Source of the DNA: a bacterium
GTDB lineage: Bacteria > Vulcanimicrobiota > Vulcanimicrobiia > Vulcanimicrobiales > Vulcanimicrobiaceae
DNA: 45,534 nt
NCBI GenBank assembly: GCA_021794205.1
Contig: JAJYRH010000018.1
Coordinates: 1 to 45,534 of the forward strand
Reading direction: 5' to 3'
Each line of letters opens with the position of its first letter. The first letter of the stretch is position 1. Of this stretch, positions 30,470 to 38,515 are shown piece after piece. The notes beneath the pieces were generated by a model that searched no databases, was not told the origin of the DNA, and saw only the letters and a program-made list of their open reading frames with translations. The translations under genes and the position numbers were made by a program.

Positions 30470-32649
30470 CAGTCGAAAAGCCCCTGTTGCGAGCCTTCAC
30501 CCTTGCCCATGCGCGGCGCGAGCAACTCCAGATCGCCGAGGGAGAGCGCGATCTTGCGCGGCTTCGTTCCTTCGTGCGGCCCGACGACGCCGAAATCTTC
30601 GAGCTGCTTCATCACGCGCACCGCACGCGGATGCCCGATCGAGAATTGCGCCTGGAGCGCGGCGGTCGACGCGACGTTCGTTTCGATAATGAATTTTGCG
30701 GCGTCGTAGCAGAGCGCATCGACCTCGCGTTTTCCGTTCTCTTCTTCGTCGGTGACCGGAACGAGTTCGACTTCGAGTAAATTCTCCGGGCGCGCTTGCC
30801 GCGCCCAAAACTCCACGAGCCGCGTCACCTCGGGGCCGGAGATCAAGGCGCCCTGCGCGCGCATCGGCTTCGGAGCGTCTATGGGAAGGAAGAGCATATC
30901 GCCGCGCCCGAGCAATCGCTCGGCCCCCGCCTGGTCGAGGATCGTGCGCGAATCGACCTGCGAACTCACCGCAAATGCGATGCGCGAGGGGATGTTCGCT
31001 TTGATCAACCCGGTGATAACGTCGACCGAGGGCCGCTGCGTTGCGACGATGAGATGGATGCCCGTCGCGCGCGCGAGCTGCGCGAGACGCATGATGGTCG
31101 TCTCGACGCGCGAGGGCGCGACCAACATCAAGTCGGCGAGTTCGTCGATGATGATCACCACGAAGGGCAGACGCTCGTCGGGGTACTTCGCGTTATACTC
31201 TTCGATCTTGCGCACGCCCGCTTTTGCGAAACGTTCGTAACGCGCGTCCATCTCGCGCGTCATCTCCAGCAGCGCGCCCGCCGCGACCTTCGGATCGGTA
31301 ATGACCTCTTTGATTAGGTGCGGGATGCCGTTATAGACGGTCAGTTCGACGCGCTTCGGATCGATCATTAAGATCTGCACTTGGTCGGGGGTCGCCGCGA
31401 CGAGCAGCGAGGCCACGATCGTATTGAGACAGACCGATTTTCCCGAACCCGTCGCTCCGGCGACGAGCAGATGCGGCATCTTGCCGAGATCGCCGAAGAC
31501 CGGGCGGCCGGTGATATCTTTGCCCAACGCCATCCAGAGCGGCGGGATCTGCCCGCGGTTGGGAAGCGCCTCGAGAATCTCGCGAATCGCAACGACGGAG
31601 ACGTTCGCATTAGGAACCTCGATGCCGACCGCCGATTTTCCGGGAATCGGCGCCTCGATGCGAACGCTGGTCGCCGCCAGTGCGAGGGCGATATCGTCGG
31701 CGAGCGATGCGATGCGCGATATTTTGACGCCACGCTCCGGGCGCAATTCGTATCGGGTAATCGACGGACCGCGCTCGATGTGCACGACCTTCGCCCCGAC
31801 GCCGAACGAGGCGAGGGTATCCTCGAGGACGTGTGCGCGATTCGTCTCGTCGACGACCTGCCGAGCGGGTGGATCGAAGAGCGCGAGATCGGGGAGACGA
31901 TAGGTCCGCGCGCGCGCTGCGGGATCCGGGGCCTGGTACTCGCCCTCGACCGGGCCCGGAATGCGCGCCGGCACCGGCGCGCGCGGCGGCTCGGTATAGG
32001 CGGCGCTTTCGTCGTAGGCGCTCCGTTCCGCGCGGGGCGGCGGCTCCGGCGCTGCCGGGAGCGGGCGCTCCGAAGGCGCTGCGGGGAGCGCGGGGCGCGA
32101 GAAATCCGGCATCCGCCACTGCGGCATCTTGAACTCCGGAAGGCGCACGCGCGGACGAGGCATTCGTGCGAGCAGGAGCGCGAGGAGCCCGAGGACGCGC
32201 TTGAGGCTGAGGTTTGCCAGCCACATCGTCAGCACGACCGCCGCGAGGATGAGAAAAACGGCACCGCCGAGGCCACCGACGAGGCGATGGAGCATCCACC
32301 ATATCGAGGCTCCGAGAACGCCGCCGGAGCGGTCGCTCCGGGCGCCCAGGGCGGCGTCGGCGAGTAAAAAGTACGCGACGGCGGCTCCGCCATAGGTCGC
32401 AATCAAGCGTGGGACGTCGATTTCGAGAAAGACGATAGCGCCGATCAGGGCGACGAGCACCGGGAAAAGCGGGGCTCCATCACCAAAGATGCTATGCAAC
32501 ATCGTGGCGCCCCACCGCCCGATCTCGCCGGAATGCTGCGGTAGCGCCAACGCGATTCCGAAGAGCAGCGCGCATCCGAGCGCAAGAAGCCCGACGATCT
32601 CCGAGTTTAGGCGATCTCTCGAACTTGCCTTACGACGCACGCGTGCCAT
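30469..32649 (-). CDS. ftsK: DNA translocase FtsK/SpoIIIE
   Basis: Septal DNA pump that clears chromosomes during division. The 726-residue protein (from the ATG at 32649) has about four or five N-terminal membrane helices, a proline-rich linker (about 185-250), an alpha domain, and a RecA-like motor with Walker A GATGSGKS (398-405) and Walker B VIIIDELADLM, followed by VATQRPSVDVITGLIKANIPSRIAF. The C-terminal gamma winged helix (AALQAQFSIGHPRAVRVMKQLEDFGVVGP) should read KOPS-type polar sequences. The motor is complete. The frame is open up to 32724, but that would overlap the divergent isocitrate-dehydrogenase-like gene. It leads the ftsK-PAP2-mqnEAC run. Confidence 0.95.
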   Translation of the reverse strand: MARVRRKASSRDRLNSEIVGLLALGCALLFGIALALPQHSGEIGRWGATMLHSIFGDGAPLFPVLVALIGAIVFLEIDVPRLIATYGGAAVAYFLLADAALGARSDRSGGVLGASIWWMLHRLVGGLGGAVFLILAAVVLTMWLANLSLKRVLGLLALLLARMPRPRVRLPEFKMPQWRMPDFSRPALPAAPSERPLPAAPEPPPRAERSAYDESAAYTEPPRAPVPARIPGPVEGEYQAPDPAARARTYRLPDLALFDPPARQVVDETNRAHVLEDTLASFGVGAKVVHIERGPSITRYELRPERGVKISRIASLADDIALALAATSVRIEAPIPGKSAVGIEVPNANVSVVAIREILEALPNRGQIPPLWMALGKDITGRPVFGDLGKMPHLLVAGATGSGKSVCLNTIVASLLVAATPDQVQILMIDPKRVELTVYNGIPHLIKEVITDPKVAAGALLEMTREMDARYERFAKAGVRKIEEYNAKYPDERLPFVVIIIDELADLMLVAPSRVETTIMRLAQLARATGIHLIVATQRPSVDVITGLIKANIPSRIAFAVSSQVDSRTILDQAGAERLLGRGDMLFLPIDAPKPMRAQGALISGPEVTRLVEFWARQARPENLLEVELVPVTDEEENGKREVDALCYDAAKFIIETNVASTAALQAQFSIGHPRAVRVMKQLEDFGVVGPHEGTKPRKIALSLGDLELLAPRMGKGEGSQQGLFD

Positions 32650-32685
32650 TGGGCGCGTTAATTCGTCATCGTACGAGGAGTTCTT

Positions 32686-33780
32686 TTGAGCAAGCCAACC
32701 GTCGTCGTCCTCGAGGGCGATCAAACCGGACAGGAATTATTAGAGGAATCGTTGCGCGTCATCGCGCGCGAAACGATCGACCTCGATCTCGAGCTGATGC
32801 GCTTCGACCTCTCGCTTGAAAACCGTCGGAGCGGAAATAACGCGGTGGTCCACGAGGCTGCGGCCGCGATGCGAAAGCATCGTTTCGGCATCAAGGCAGC
32901 CACGATCACCCCCGAACAGCGCGACGACGTCGGCTCGCCCAACGCGATTCTCCGCAAAGAGATCGACGGCAAGGTCATCGTTCGTACCGGTCGTCGCCTG
33001 CCGCGCGTACGTCCGGTCGGCGGCATCCACGCACCGATCGCGGTCGTGCGCATGGCCGTCGGCGACGCATACGGCGCGAAGGAATGGCGCGAGAGTGCCG
33101 ACGGGGATGAGATCGCCTATCGCACCGAATCGATCTCGCGCACGATCTGCCGCTACGTCTCCGAGTATTCGTTCGCGCACGCCCGCAAAGTCGGCGGACG
33201 CGTCTTCGGCGGCCCGAAGTATACGGTCAGCCCGGTCTATGAGGGCATGCTGAAAGAAGAGATGGATGCGGCGGCCGAGCGCAACAAAGACGTGCCGTAC
33301 GAACCGCAGCTCATCGATGCGACGTACGCGCTGCTCTTAAGCTCGGTCGGCGACGACCCGCTCGTCATTCCCTCGCTCAATCGCGACGGCGATTGCCTCT
33401 CGGATTTCGTCATGCAACTCTTCGGGTCGATCGCGGGCGCCGAGTCGGTTCTCCTTTCGTTCGAGGGCTCGCCCGAAGCCGGCGAGGCGTTCAAGCCAAG
33501 CATCGTCATGGCCGAAGCCCCGCACGGCACCGCGCCGCGGCTTTTCGGGAAAAACGTCGCCAACCCGCTGGCGATGATCTTAGCGGCGGGCGCGATGCTC
33601 GGCTACATCGACGATCGACGCGCGAGCAACGCCTCCCGCGCGATCTACGAAGCCTCCCTCGAAGCGATCCACAACGGCGTCGCAACCGCCGATCTCGGCG
33701 GCCATGCGACGACCACTGAATTCACCGATGCCGTGATCGACGGCGTGAAACGCAAACTCGAGGTCTGGTCCTCGCTCTAG
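32686..33780 (+). CDS. Isocitrate/isopropylmalate dehydrogenase family enzyme, IDH-like
   Basis: A 364-residue cytosolic beta-decarboxylating dehydrogenase. The N-terminal half resembles type II NADP isocitrate dehydrogenase: FDLSLENRR, 'AAAMRKHRFGIKAATITPEQ' and SPNAILRKEIDGKVIVRTG. The C-terminal half resembles type I IDH/IPMDH: SLNRDGDCLSDFVMQLFGSIAGAES and MAEAPHGTAPRLFGKNVANPLAMILAAGAML, then ATADLGGHATTTEF. The opening GDQTGQE replaces the common GDGIGPE. Isocitrate is the likely substrate because of the type II match and the absence of leu genes nearby; this is inference. A GAGGAG five bases before TTG supports the start at 32686. It is divergent from ftsK with only 36 bases between starts. 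Confidence 0.82.
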   Translation: MSKPTVVVLEGDQTGQELLEESLRVIARETIDLDLELMRFDLSLENRRSGNNAVVHEAAAAMRKHRFGIKAATITPEQRDDVGSPNAILRKEIDGKVIVRTGRRLPRVRPVGGIHAPIAVVRMAVGDAYGAKEWRESADGDEIAYRTESISRTICRYVSEYSFAHARKVGGRVFGGPKYTVSPVYEGMLKEEMDAAAERNKDVPYEPQLIDATYALLLSSVGDDPLVIPSLNRDGDCLSDFVMQLFGSIAGAESVLLSFEGSPEAGEAFKPSIVMAEAPHGTAPRLFGKNVANPLAMILAAGAMLGYIDDRRASNASRAIYEASLEAIHNGVATADLGGHATTTEFTDAVIDGVKRKLEVWSSL

Positions 33781-33786
33781 GCTCCG

Positions 33787-33828
33787 CGGAGGGGCGCCCC
33801 ACGATGGCGGCTCCCCTCCGGGTTTGTT
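33787..33828 (+). terminator. Terminator-like hairpin after the IDH-like gene
   Basis: CGGAGGGGCGCC (33787-33798) pairs with GGCG (33806-33809) and CCCCTCCG (33813-33820), leaving a three-base bulge and a seven-base loop. The stem is very GC-rich and is followed by GGTTTGTT, a short T-rich run. It lies seven bases after the stop codon, so it probably ends the transcript before the PilZ gene. Confidence 0.6.
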
Positions 33829-33878
33829 CCGGCTTCTCGATAGGGGTCTCGGCTGCCGACCCGTGAATAAGGTGGTGC

Positions 33879-34760
33879 ATGTCCTGGATAACGCGAGGTT
33901 CGGGCGGCTCCGGCAACCCTCCGCGCTCGAACGGCGAACACGCGACTCCCAAACGGGCGACTTTCCGACAGTCGCTCGAGATTCCCATTTCCTTCGAAGC
34001 GGGCGGGAAAGCCGCTCAGGTCTACGGCACCCTCATCGATATCTCGGAGACCGGTTGCCGGCTTCGTTCGCTGATTTTGCTCGATCGCGACTGCGTTATT
34101 CGCTTCGAATTACGGCGTAGCGGGGGCGCGGCGCTGCGACTGCGCGGCCACGTCGCCGGGCGCAGAGCTCCCAGCGACGGCGCGGGCTACGAATACGGCA
34201 TAACTTTTGACGGAATATCGGCCGCCGAACGCAAACAATTGATCGCCGAAATCATGGAAATGCAACGGCGGGAGGCCGCGGCGCGCGCACACGCACGCGA
34301 CGAAAAAACGCCGCAACAAAACGACCAACGTCGCAAAAATTTACGCCAAAGCATTTCCTTTCCTATCTCGTTCCGTCGGCCGGGATCGATTTGGCTAAAT
34401 GGTTTTTGCGCCGACGTCAGCGCCGGCGGCATTCGACTGGTATGCGGAGATGCGATCGAAGACGGCAGTGAAATCGAATTGCGTTTCACCCTTCCAAACG
34501 AGGTCCTCGACGTTTTCCCGAGCGGCGGCGAACGCACGGAGATTACGCCGTTCGGCCCGCGTCGCGTGCGGGTTCCCGACAATCGGCGCCCGTTCGACCA
34601 AATATTTGCGCGCGCTCAAGTCGTCGGAAAACTCGCCCCGATCGAAGGTCGCAATTCGTACGGGGTCGAGTTCGTAAATCTCGACGGGTACTCGCGCGAA
34701 GAGATCGTTCGCTTCAATCACGCCCTGCAACTGCGTCGCCTTCGAACCGGAGGAAAGTAG
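33879..34760 (+). CDS. Tandem PilZ-domain protein (predicted c-di-GMP binding)
   Basis: A 293-residue soluble protein with two PilZ domains. The first has RATFR (26-30) and DISETG (54-59); the second has RKNLR (152-156) and DVSAGG (179-184). Both carry the RxxxR and D/NxSxxG residues that contact cyclic di-GMP, so both may bind it. A charged helix (about 113-150, AERKQLIAEIMEMQRREAAA) separates them. No output domain is seen, so it may act by partner binding. AAGGTGG precedes the ATG at 33879. The GT4 gene starts six bases after its stop, suggesting that second-messenger state may tune glycan synthesis. No GGDEF or EAL protein is in the window. Confidence 0.85.
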   Translation: MSWITRGSGGSGNPPRSNGEHATPKRATFRQSLEIPISFEAGGKAAQVYGTLIDISETGCRLRSLILLDRDCVIRFELRRSGGAALRLRGHVAGRRAPSDGAGYEYGITFDGISAAERKQLIAEIMEMQRREAAARAHARDEKTPQQNDQRRKNLRQSISFPISFRRPGSIWLNGFCADVSAGGIRLVCGDAIEDGSEIELRFTLPNEVLDVFPSGGERTEITPFGPRRVRVPDNRRPFDQIFARAQVVGKLAPIEGRNSYGVEFVNLDGYSREEIVRFNHALQLRRLRTGGK

Positions 34761-34766
34761 CGCTCG

Positions 34767-35915
34767 ATGCGCGTCCTTTTCGTTCCGCGCGAAGACGGGC
34801 GGCGCGTTTTTGGCGGCGATGTCGTGCAGATGGAAGCGACGGCGCGCGAACTCCGGGCGGAGGGCGTCGCGGTGGAGATCGCCCCGGCGGAGCGCGCTCT
34901 GGAAACGGATTTTGATATCGTCCACCTGTGGACGAGCCTGCATTTGCCCGACGTTCTCGCCCGGCACCTCGATGTTCTAGATCCGGTACGCGAACGGGTA
35001 CGCGTCGCGCTTTCGCCGATCTGGGCGCCGCACCACACGCTGAGGTGGATGCACGCGGCACGCCGCTGGCTCTTTGAAAGCAGGCCCGACCGGGGCGAGC
35101 TCGACATCGCAAATGCGCGCGATATTCTGGAACGGATCGCGCGCCGCAGCGTCGATCTCACCGTCGACGGCGTCACCCTCACCGCGTGGACCGCGCATCC
35201 GTCGACGGCCGCATGCCGAGGCGTCCTCGCCCGCATCGATACGATCTTGCCGAATTCTTGGATGGAATTGGCGGCGATATTCACCTACCTCGGCGATTTT
35301 TGCGATCACGCCGTCGTCCCAAACGCCGTCGACGCGGCGATCTTCGCCTCTGGAGATGCCTCGGCGGTCCCCGAGGAGCTGCGCTCCGCGCCCTTTGCTT
35401 TAATGTCGGCGCGATTCGACGCGCGCAAACAACAAGATTTCGTGCTGCTCGCGCTCAAACATACGGAGTATCCGCTCGTGTTCGTCGGCGATGCCACCGA
35501 TCCGGAAATTTTTGCGCGCTTCCGCGATCTCGGCGCAAAAAGAAAAGCCTCGGTTTATTATTACCCGGCGATCCCGCAGCAGCAATTGCGCCATCTCTAT
35601 GCGGCGGCACGCGTCCACCTACTCCCAAGCCTCTTCGAATCTCCCGGGCTCTCGTCGCTGGAAGCGTTGCTCGCCGACACCGCAATCGTCGTTGGGAATC
35701 TTGGATTCGAATCGGAATATTTCGGCGAAGCGGCTTACTACTGCGACCCTTGCGACGCCTGGTCGATCCTTCGCGCGACGCAACGGGCCTGGAATCGATA
35801 CGAACTCGACGCAACGCTACGCTCGAGCGCGCGTACGCGCATCGTCGAGGAATTCACCTGGGCGCGCGCTGCGGATGCGACGCGACGCGCGTACGAACGA
35901 GCCCTCGAGGGTTAA
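34767..35915 (+). CDS. Glycosyltransferase family 4 (GT-B)
   Basis: A 382-residue cytosolic or membrane-associated glycosyltransferase. The N-terminal acceptor domain has VFGGDVVQMEATARELRAEG and FDIVHLWTSLHLPD. The C-terminal nucleotide-sugar domain has ALMSARFDARKQQDFVLLAL, PQQQLRHLYAAARVHLLPSLFESPGLSSLEALLADT with the E-x7-E-like 'FESPGLSSLEA', as expected for GT4. The sugar and acceptor are unknown. GGAGG lies 12 bases before the ATG and inside the end of the PilZ gene. It stops at 35915, directly against the convergent amidase stop at 35916 with no base between. Confidence 0.88.
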   Translation: MRVLFVPREDGRRVFGGDVVQMEATARELRAEGVAVEIAPAERALETDFDIVHLWTSLHLPDVLARHLDVLDPVRERVRVALSPIWAPHHTLRWMHAARRWLFESRPDRGELDIANARDILERIARRSVDLTVDGVTLTAWTAHPSTAACRGVLARIDTILPNSWMELAAIFTYLGDFCDHAVVPNAVDAAIFASGDASAVPEELRSAPFALMSARFDARKQQDFVLLALKHTEYPLVFVGDATDPEIFARFRDLGAKRKASVYYYPAIPQQQLRHLYAAARVHLLPSLFESPGLSSLEALLADTAIVVGNLGFESEYFGEAAYYCDPCDAWSILRATQRAWNRYELDATLRSSARTRIVEEFTWARAADATRRAYERALEG

Positions 35916-37310
35916 CTATTCGACGCCGGGCGGACGCATGGTGTGGAATGCGGTGCGCGCCTGATAGCGCATCGCGAGCGCGACGAGATCGCGCTCGCGC
36001 CACGGGTTCGCCATCATTCCAAAGCCCGTCGGCAGCCCATGTTCGCCAAAACCGTTGGGGACGCTCATCGACGGAAGGCCGCAGAGATTACCCGGCGTGA
36101 CCGGATCGACCGCCCCCGGCGCGTCGGGGTAGACCTTGTCGAACGGCGTTCCGATCGGATACGCGACGGTCGGAAGCGTCGGGAACAATAACGCATCGTA
36201 GGGAGCGATCGCCCTCCCAACGGCGTCGACGATCTCCCGCCGCCGCCGCATCGCATCGACGTAATCGACCGCGCGCGTTTCGTACTGAATGTATCCCCCA
36301 ATTCGATCGTCGGGGGACTGTAATTCGCGCGTCTTTCCGCTCTCGATGAGATCGCGGAACGCCGCGGCACTCTCACCGTTCAGCAAGGCGCCGATCGTCG
36401 CGCCATATGGAAGATCGGGGAGCTTCACTTCGTCGGCGCTCGTCACCGCATCAGCTATTGCGGCGAGCGAGGCATCGAAGTTCTTTACCACCGCCGCCTG
36501 CGTCTGCTTGCGCGCTCCGACGATGACGGCGACGCGCGGCTTTTTTTTCGGCGCGTAGAGCGGCACCGCGCGGGTGCTGTCGTCGCGCGGATCGCTCCCG
36601 GCGACGATGCGGAGAACCGCCAGCGTATCGCGCGCCGATCGCGCCATCGGCCCGAGCTTATCCGAGCTCCACATCAGCGCCATCGCCCCGTACCGACTGA
36701 CGCGCCCGAACGTCGGGCGCAGCCCCGAGACGCCGCACATCGCGCTCGGCGTTAAAATCGATCCGTTCGTCTCCGACCCAATCGCGAAGCCGACGAGCCC
36801 GGCGGCAACTGCAGCGCCCGGTCCGCTCGAACTTCCGCCGCTCCAATACTCGGGGTTCCACGGCGTTCTTCCGGGGCCGGTGAACGACGCATCGGCGCCG
36901 TTGTAGCCGAACGCTCCCGCAAGCTCGACCATCGCGAGTTTTGCGATAAGGACGGCACCCGCGGCGTGCAATCGCTCGACGACCGCGCCGTCGAAATCAA
37001 AGGTGCGGTCGCGGTAGGGCGCGGCGCCCCACGTCGTCGGCGCGCCGACGGCGGCGAGCAAGTCCTTCACTCCATACGGAACGCCGTGCAAGGGGCTCCT
37101 TCGCTCGCCACGAGCGAGAGCGCGATCGGCGGCCTTCGCCTCGCGTAGCGCGCGTTCGTGGAGAATCGTCACAACCGCACCGAAGCGTGCGCCGTAGCGT
37201 TCGAGTCGCGCGAGGTAGAGTTTCGTCAGTTCGAGCGACGAGACGCGCTTGCGAGCGATCTCGCGACCGAGCGTTACGGCGTCGGAGAATGCGAGATCGA
37301 TTTCGTTCAC
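35916..37310 (-). CDS. Amidase-signature-family hydrolase
   Basis: A 464-residue Ser-Ser-Lys amidohydrolase related to GatA and bacterial amidases. Catalytic Lys82 is in GVPYGVKDLL, the cis-Ser is in YWSGGSSSGPGAAVAAGL (about 160), and nucleophile Ser184 in IGSETNGSILTPSAMCGVSGLRPT. All three are present. It lacks an obvious signal peptide, so it should act in the cytosol. GatB and GatC are not adjacent and the sequence is closer to generic amidases than to GatA, so a role in tRNA-Gln/Asn amidation is not favoured. The start is a GTG at 37310 that overlaps the TGA of the small Tat-signal gene (GTGA). Confidence 0.9.
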   Translation of the reverse strand: MNEIDLAFSDAVTLGREIARKRVSSLELTKLYLARLERYGARFGAVVTILHERALREAKAADRALARGERRSPLHGVPYGVKDLLAAVGAPTTWGAAPYRDRTFDFDGAVVERLHAAGAVLIAKLAMVELAGAFGYNGADASFTGPGRTPWNPEYWSGGSSSGPGAAVAAGLVGFAIGSETNGSILTPSAMCGVSGLRPTFGRVSRYGAMALMWSSDKLGPMARSARDTLAVLRIVAGSDPRDDSTRAVPLYAPKKKPRVAVIVGARKQTQAAVVKNFDASLAAIADAVTSADEVKLPDLPYGATIGALLNGESAAAFRDLIESGKTRELQSPDDRIGGYIQYETRAVDYVDAMRRRREIVDAVGRAIAPYDALLFPTLPTVAYPIGTPFDKVYPDAPGAVDPVTPGNLCGLPSMSVPNGFGEHGLPTGFGMMANPWRERDLVALAMRYQARTAFHTMRPPGVE

Positions 37311-37621
37311 GGACGCACCTCGAATTGCGGAACCGGCGCGTCCCCATTCTGTAAAAACGTACCGTGCGGGTTCAGCGAGGAACCAAAGGTATATCCCTGT
37401 TCGATGCCTGCCGCGATCTTTTCGATCTGGGGCTCGGTGAGCTGCGGATCGAACCGGCGCATCGCGCGCGCGAGGTCGAGCGCCCCGGGCGAAGGCGTCG
37501 GCATCGGTGCCGGGCTCGGCGTCGCAGCCGGTGAGGGCTCAGCCATCGGCGCACCCGGTAACAGGGCGGCTCCGACGCCGAGTGCGGCGCCTGCGAGAAA
37601 GATTCTCCGCGAACTCTTCAT
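37307..37621 (-). CDS. Small Tat-signal protein ahead of the amidase
   Basis: A 104-residue protein beginning MKSSRRIFLAGAALGVGAALLPG, a twin-arginine signal with S-R-R-x-F-L. A Pro/Ser/Ala linker (PSPAATPSPAPMPTPSPG) follows, then a short conserved-looking region (RRFDPQLTEPQIEKIAAGIEQGY and SSLNPHGTFLQNGDAPVPQFEV). It is not a family I recognise. The four-base overlap with the amidase start implies coupled translation, so the two may work together although only this one has an export signal. The ATG at 37621 is chosen because it gives the signal peptide; the open frame extends upstream without support. Confidence 0.7.
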   Translation of the reverse strand: MKSSRRIFLAGAALGVGAALLPGAPMAEPSPAATPSPAPMPTPSPGALDLARAMRRFDPQLTEPQIEKIAAGIEQGYTFGSSLNPHGTFLQNGDAPVPQFEVRP

Positions 37622-37674
37622 GACGTGCAAGAACGCCCTTTGACTTCGAAGGTTTGCACGCCTGCACCGACGGT

Positions 37675-38508
37675 CTAGCCCGCCGCAATCATCGCGACCG
37701 CAACGAGCGCGAAGAGCACGCCGGCCCATTGGATGCGTGAGAGGCGCTCGCGCAAAACTATCGCCGCGAGCAGCACCGTGGAGGCCGGGTAGAGCGAGGT
37801 TAATACCGCCGAGATCGCGAGCCCGTCGATTCGAGCGGCGAGGAGGTAGAGGATGTTCGCACCCATATCGAGCGCCCCGCCGAGAACGAGAATCCAGAGC
37901 GCTCCCTTCGCGCGGATCGACGTTCGAGTAGCGAATACGATGGAACCGAGCAACCCCACCGAGGCGAGGCGCGAGCCGAGTAACGCAAAGAGCGGCGCAC
38001 CCTCGCGCGTCATTCCCAACAATGTAAAAAACGCGCCGAATGCGATACCTGAGAGCACCGCCTCGCGCAGCCCTGCAGTTGAGTACTCACGCTCCCCGCT
38101 GCTATCGAACGATGCTGAAATCGCTACGATTGCCACCGCCGCCAGCACGAGCCCGCAATAAACGAGCGGCGATGGCCGCTCGCCCGTCGCGATGCCGAAG
38201 ATCACGGGCACCGCAGCGGCCAGCAACGCCGTTACCGGCGATACCACACCCATTCGGCCGATCGAGAGCGCGTGATAGAGCAGCGAGACTCCCGCGGCGC
38301 CGGCGAGACCGGCGAGCGCGCCCCAGCCCAGCGAGACGGCGCTGAAGGCCTCCGGATGCAGCTCGAGGACGGTCCCGATAACGAGAAGCCCGACCGCCTG
38401 CGTCGCGAGAGCGACCGCGAGCAAGGCAACGCGACGCGCGGCGATTCCGCCGAGAAAATCGGCGCTCCCGTATGCTGCGGCGGCAACGAGCGCAAAGAGG
38501 AGCCCCAG
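37675..38508 (-). CDS. EamA-family (DMT) transporter with unclear start
   Basis: A hydrophobic protein of about ten membrane helices in the drug/metabolite transporter fold; such proteins export or import small metabolites and the substrate is unknown. Its first helix is VALGLLFALVAAAAYGSADFLGG, a typical EamA opening. That helix lies in the same open frame but upstream of the first standard start, a TTG at 38424. The frame is open from just after a TGA at 38544-38542 and contains no ATG, GTG or TTG before 38424. The only near-cognate start that includes the helix is a CTG at 38508 (277 residues), about 12 bases after a GAGG at the end of the RNase J gene. The coordinate is therefore provisional. 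Confidence 0.75.
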   Translation of the reverse strand: MGLLFALVAAAAYGSADFLGGIAARRVALLAVALATQAVGLLVIGTVLELHPEAFSAVSLGWGALAGLAGAAGVSLLYHALSIGRMGVVSPVTALLAAAVPVIFGIATGERPSPLVYCGLVLAAVAIVAISASFDSSGEREYSTAGLREAVLSGIAFGAFFTLLGMTREGAPLFALLGSRLASVGLLGSIVFATRTSIRAKGALWILVLGGALDMGANILYLLAARIDGLAISAVLTSLYPASTVLLAAIVLRERLSRIQWAGVLFALVAVAMIAAG

Positions 38509-38515
38509 GGCGACG

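Noticed and set aside
35916-37310. GatA, the tRNA amidotransferase subunit
   Set aside because: No gatB or gatC nearby and the SETNGSILTPSAMCG region resembles generic amidases more than GatA.
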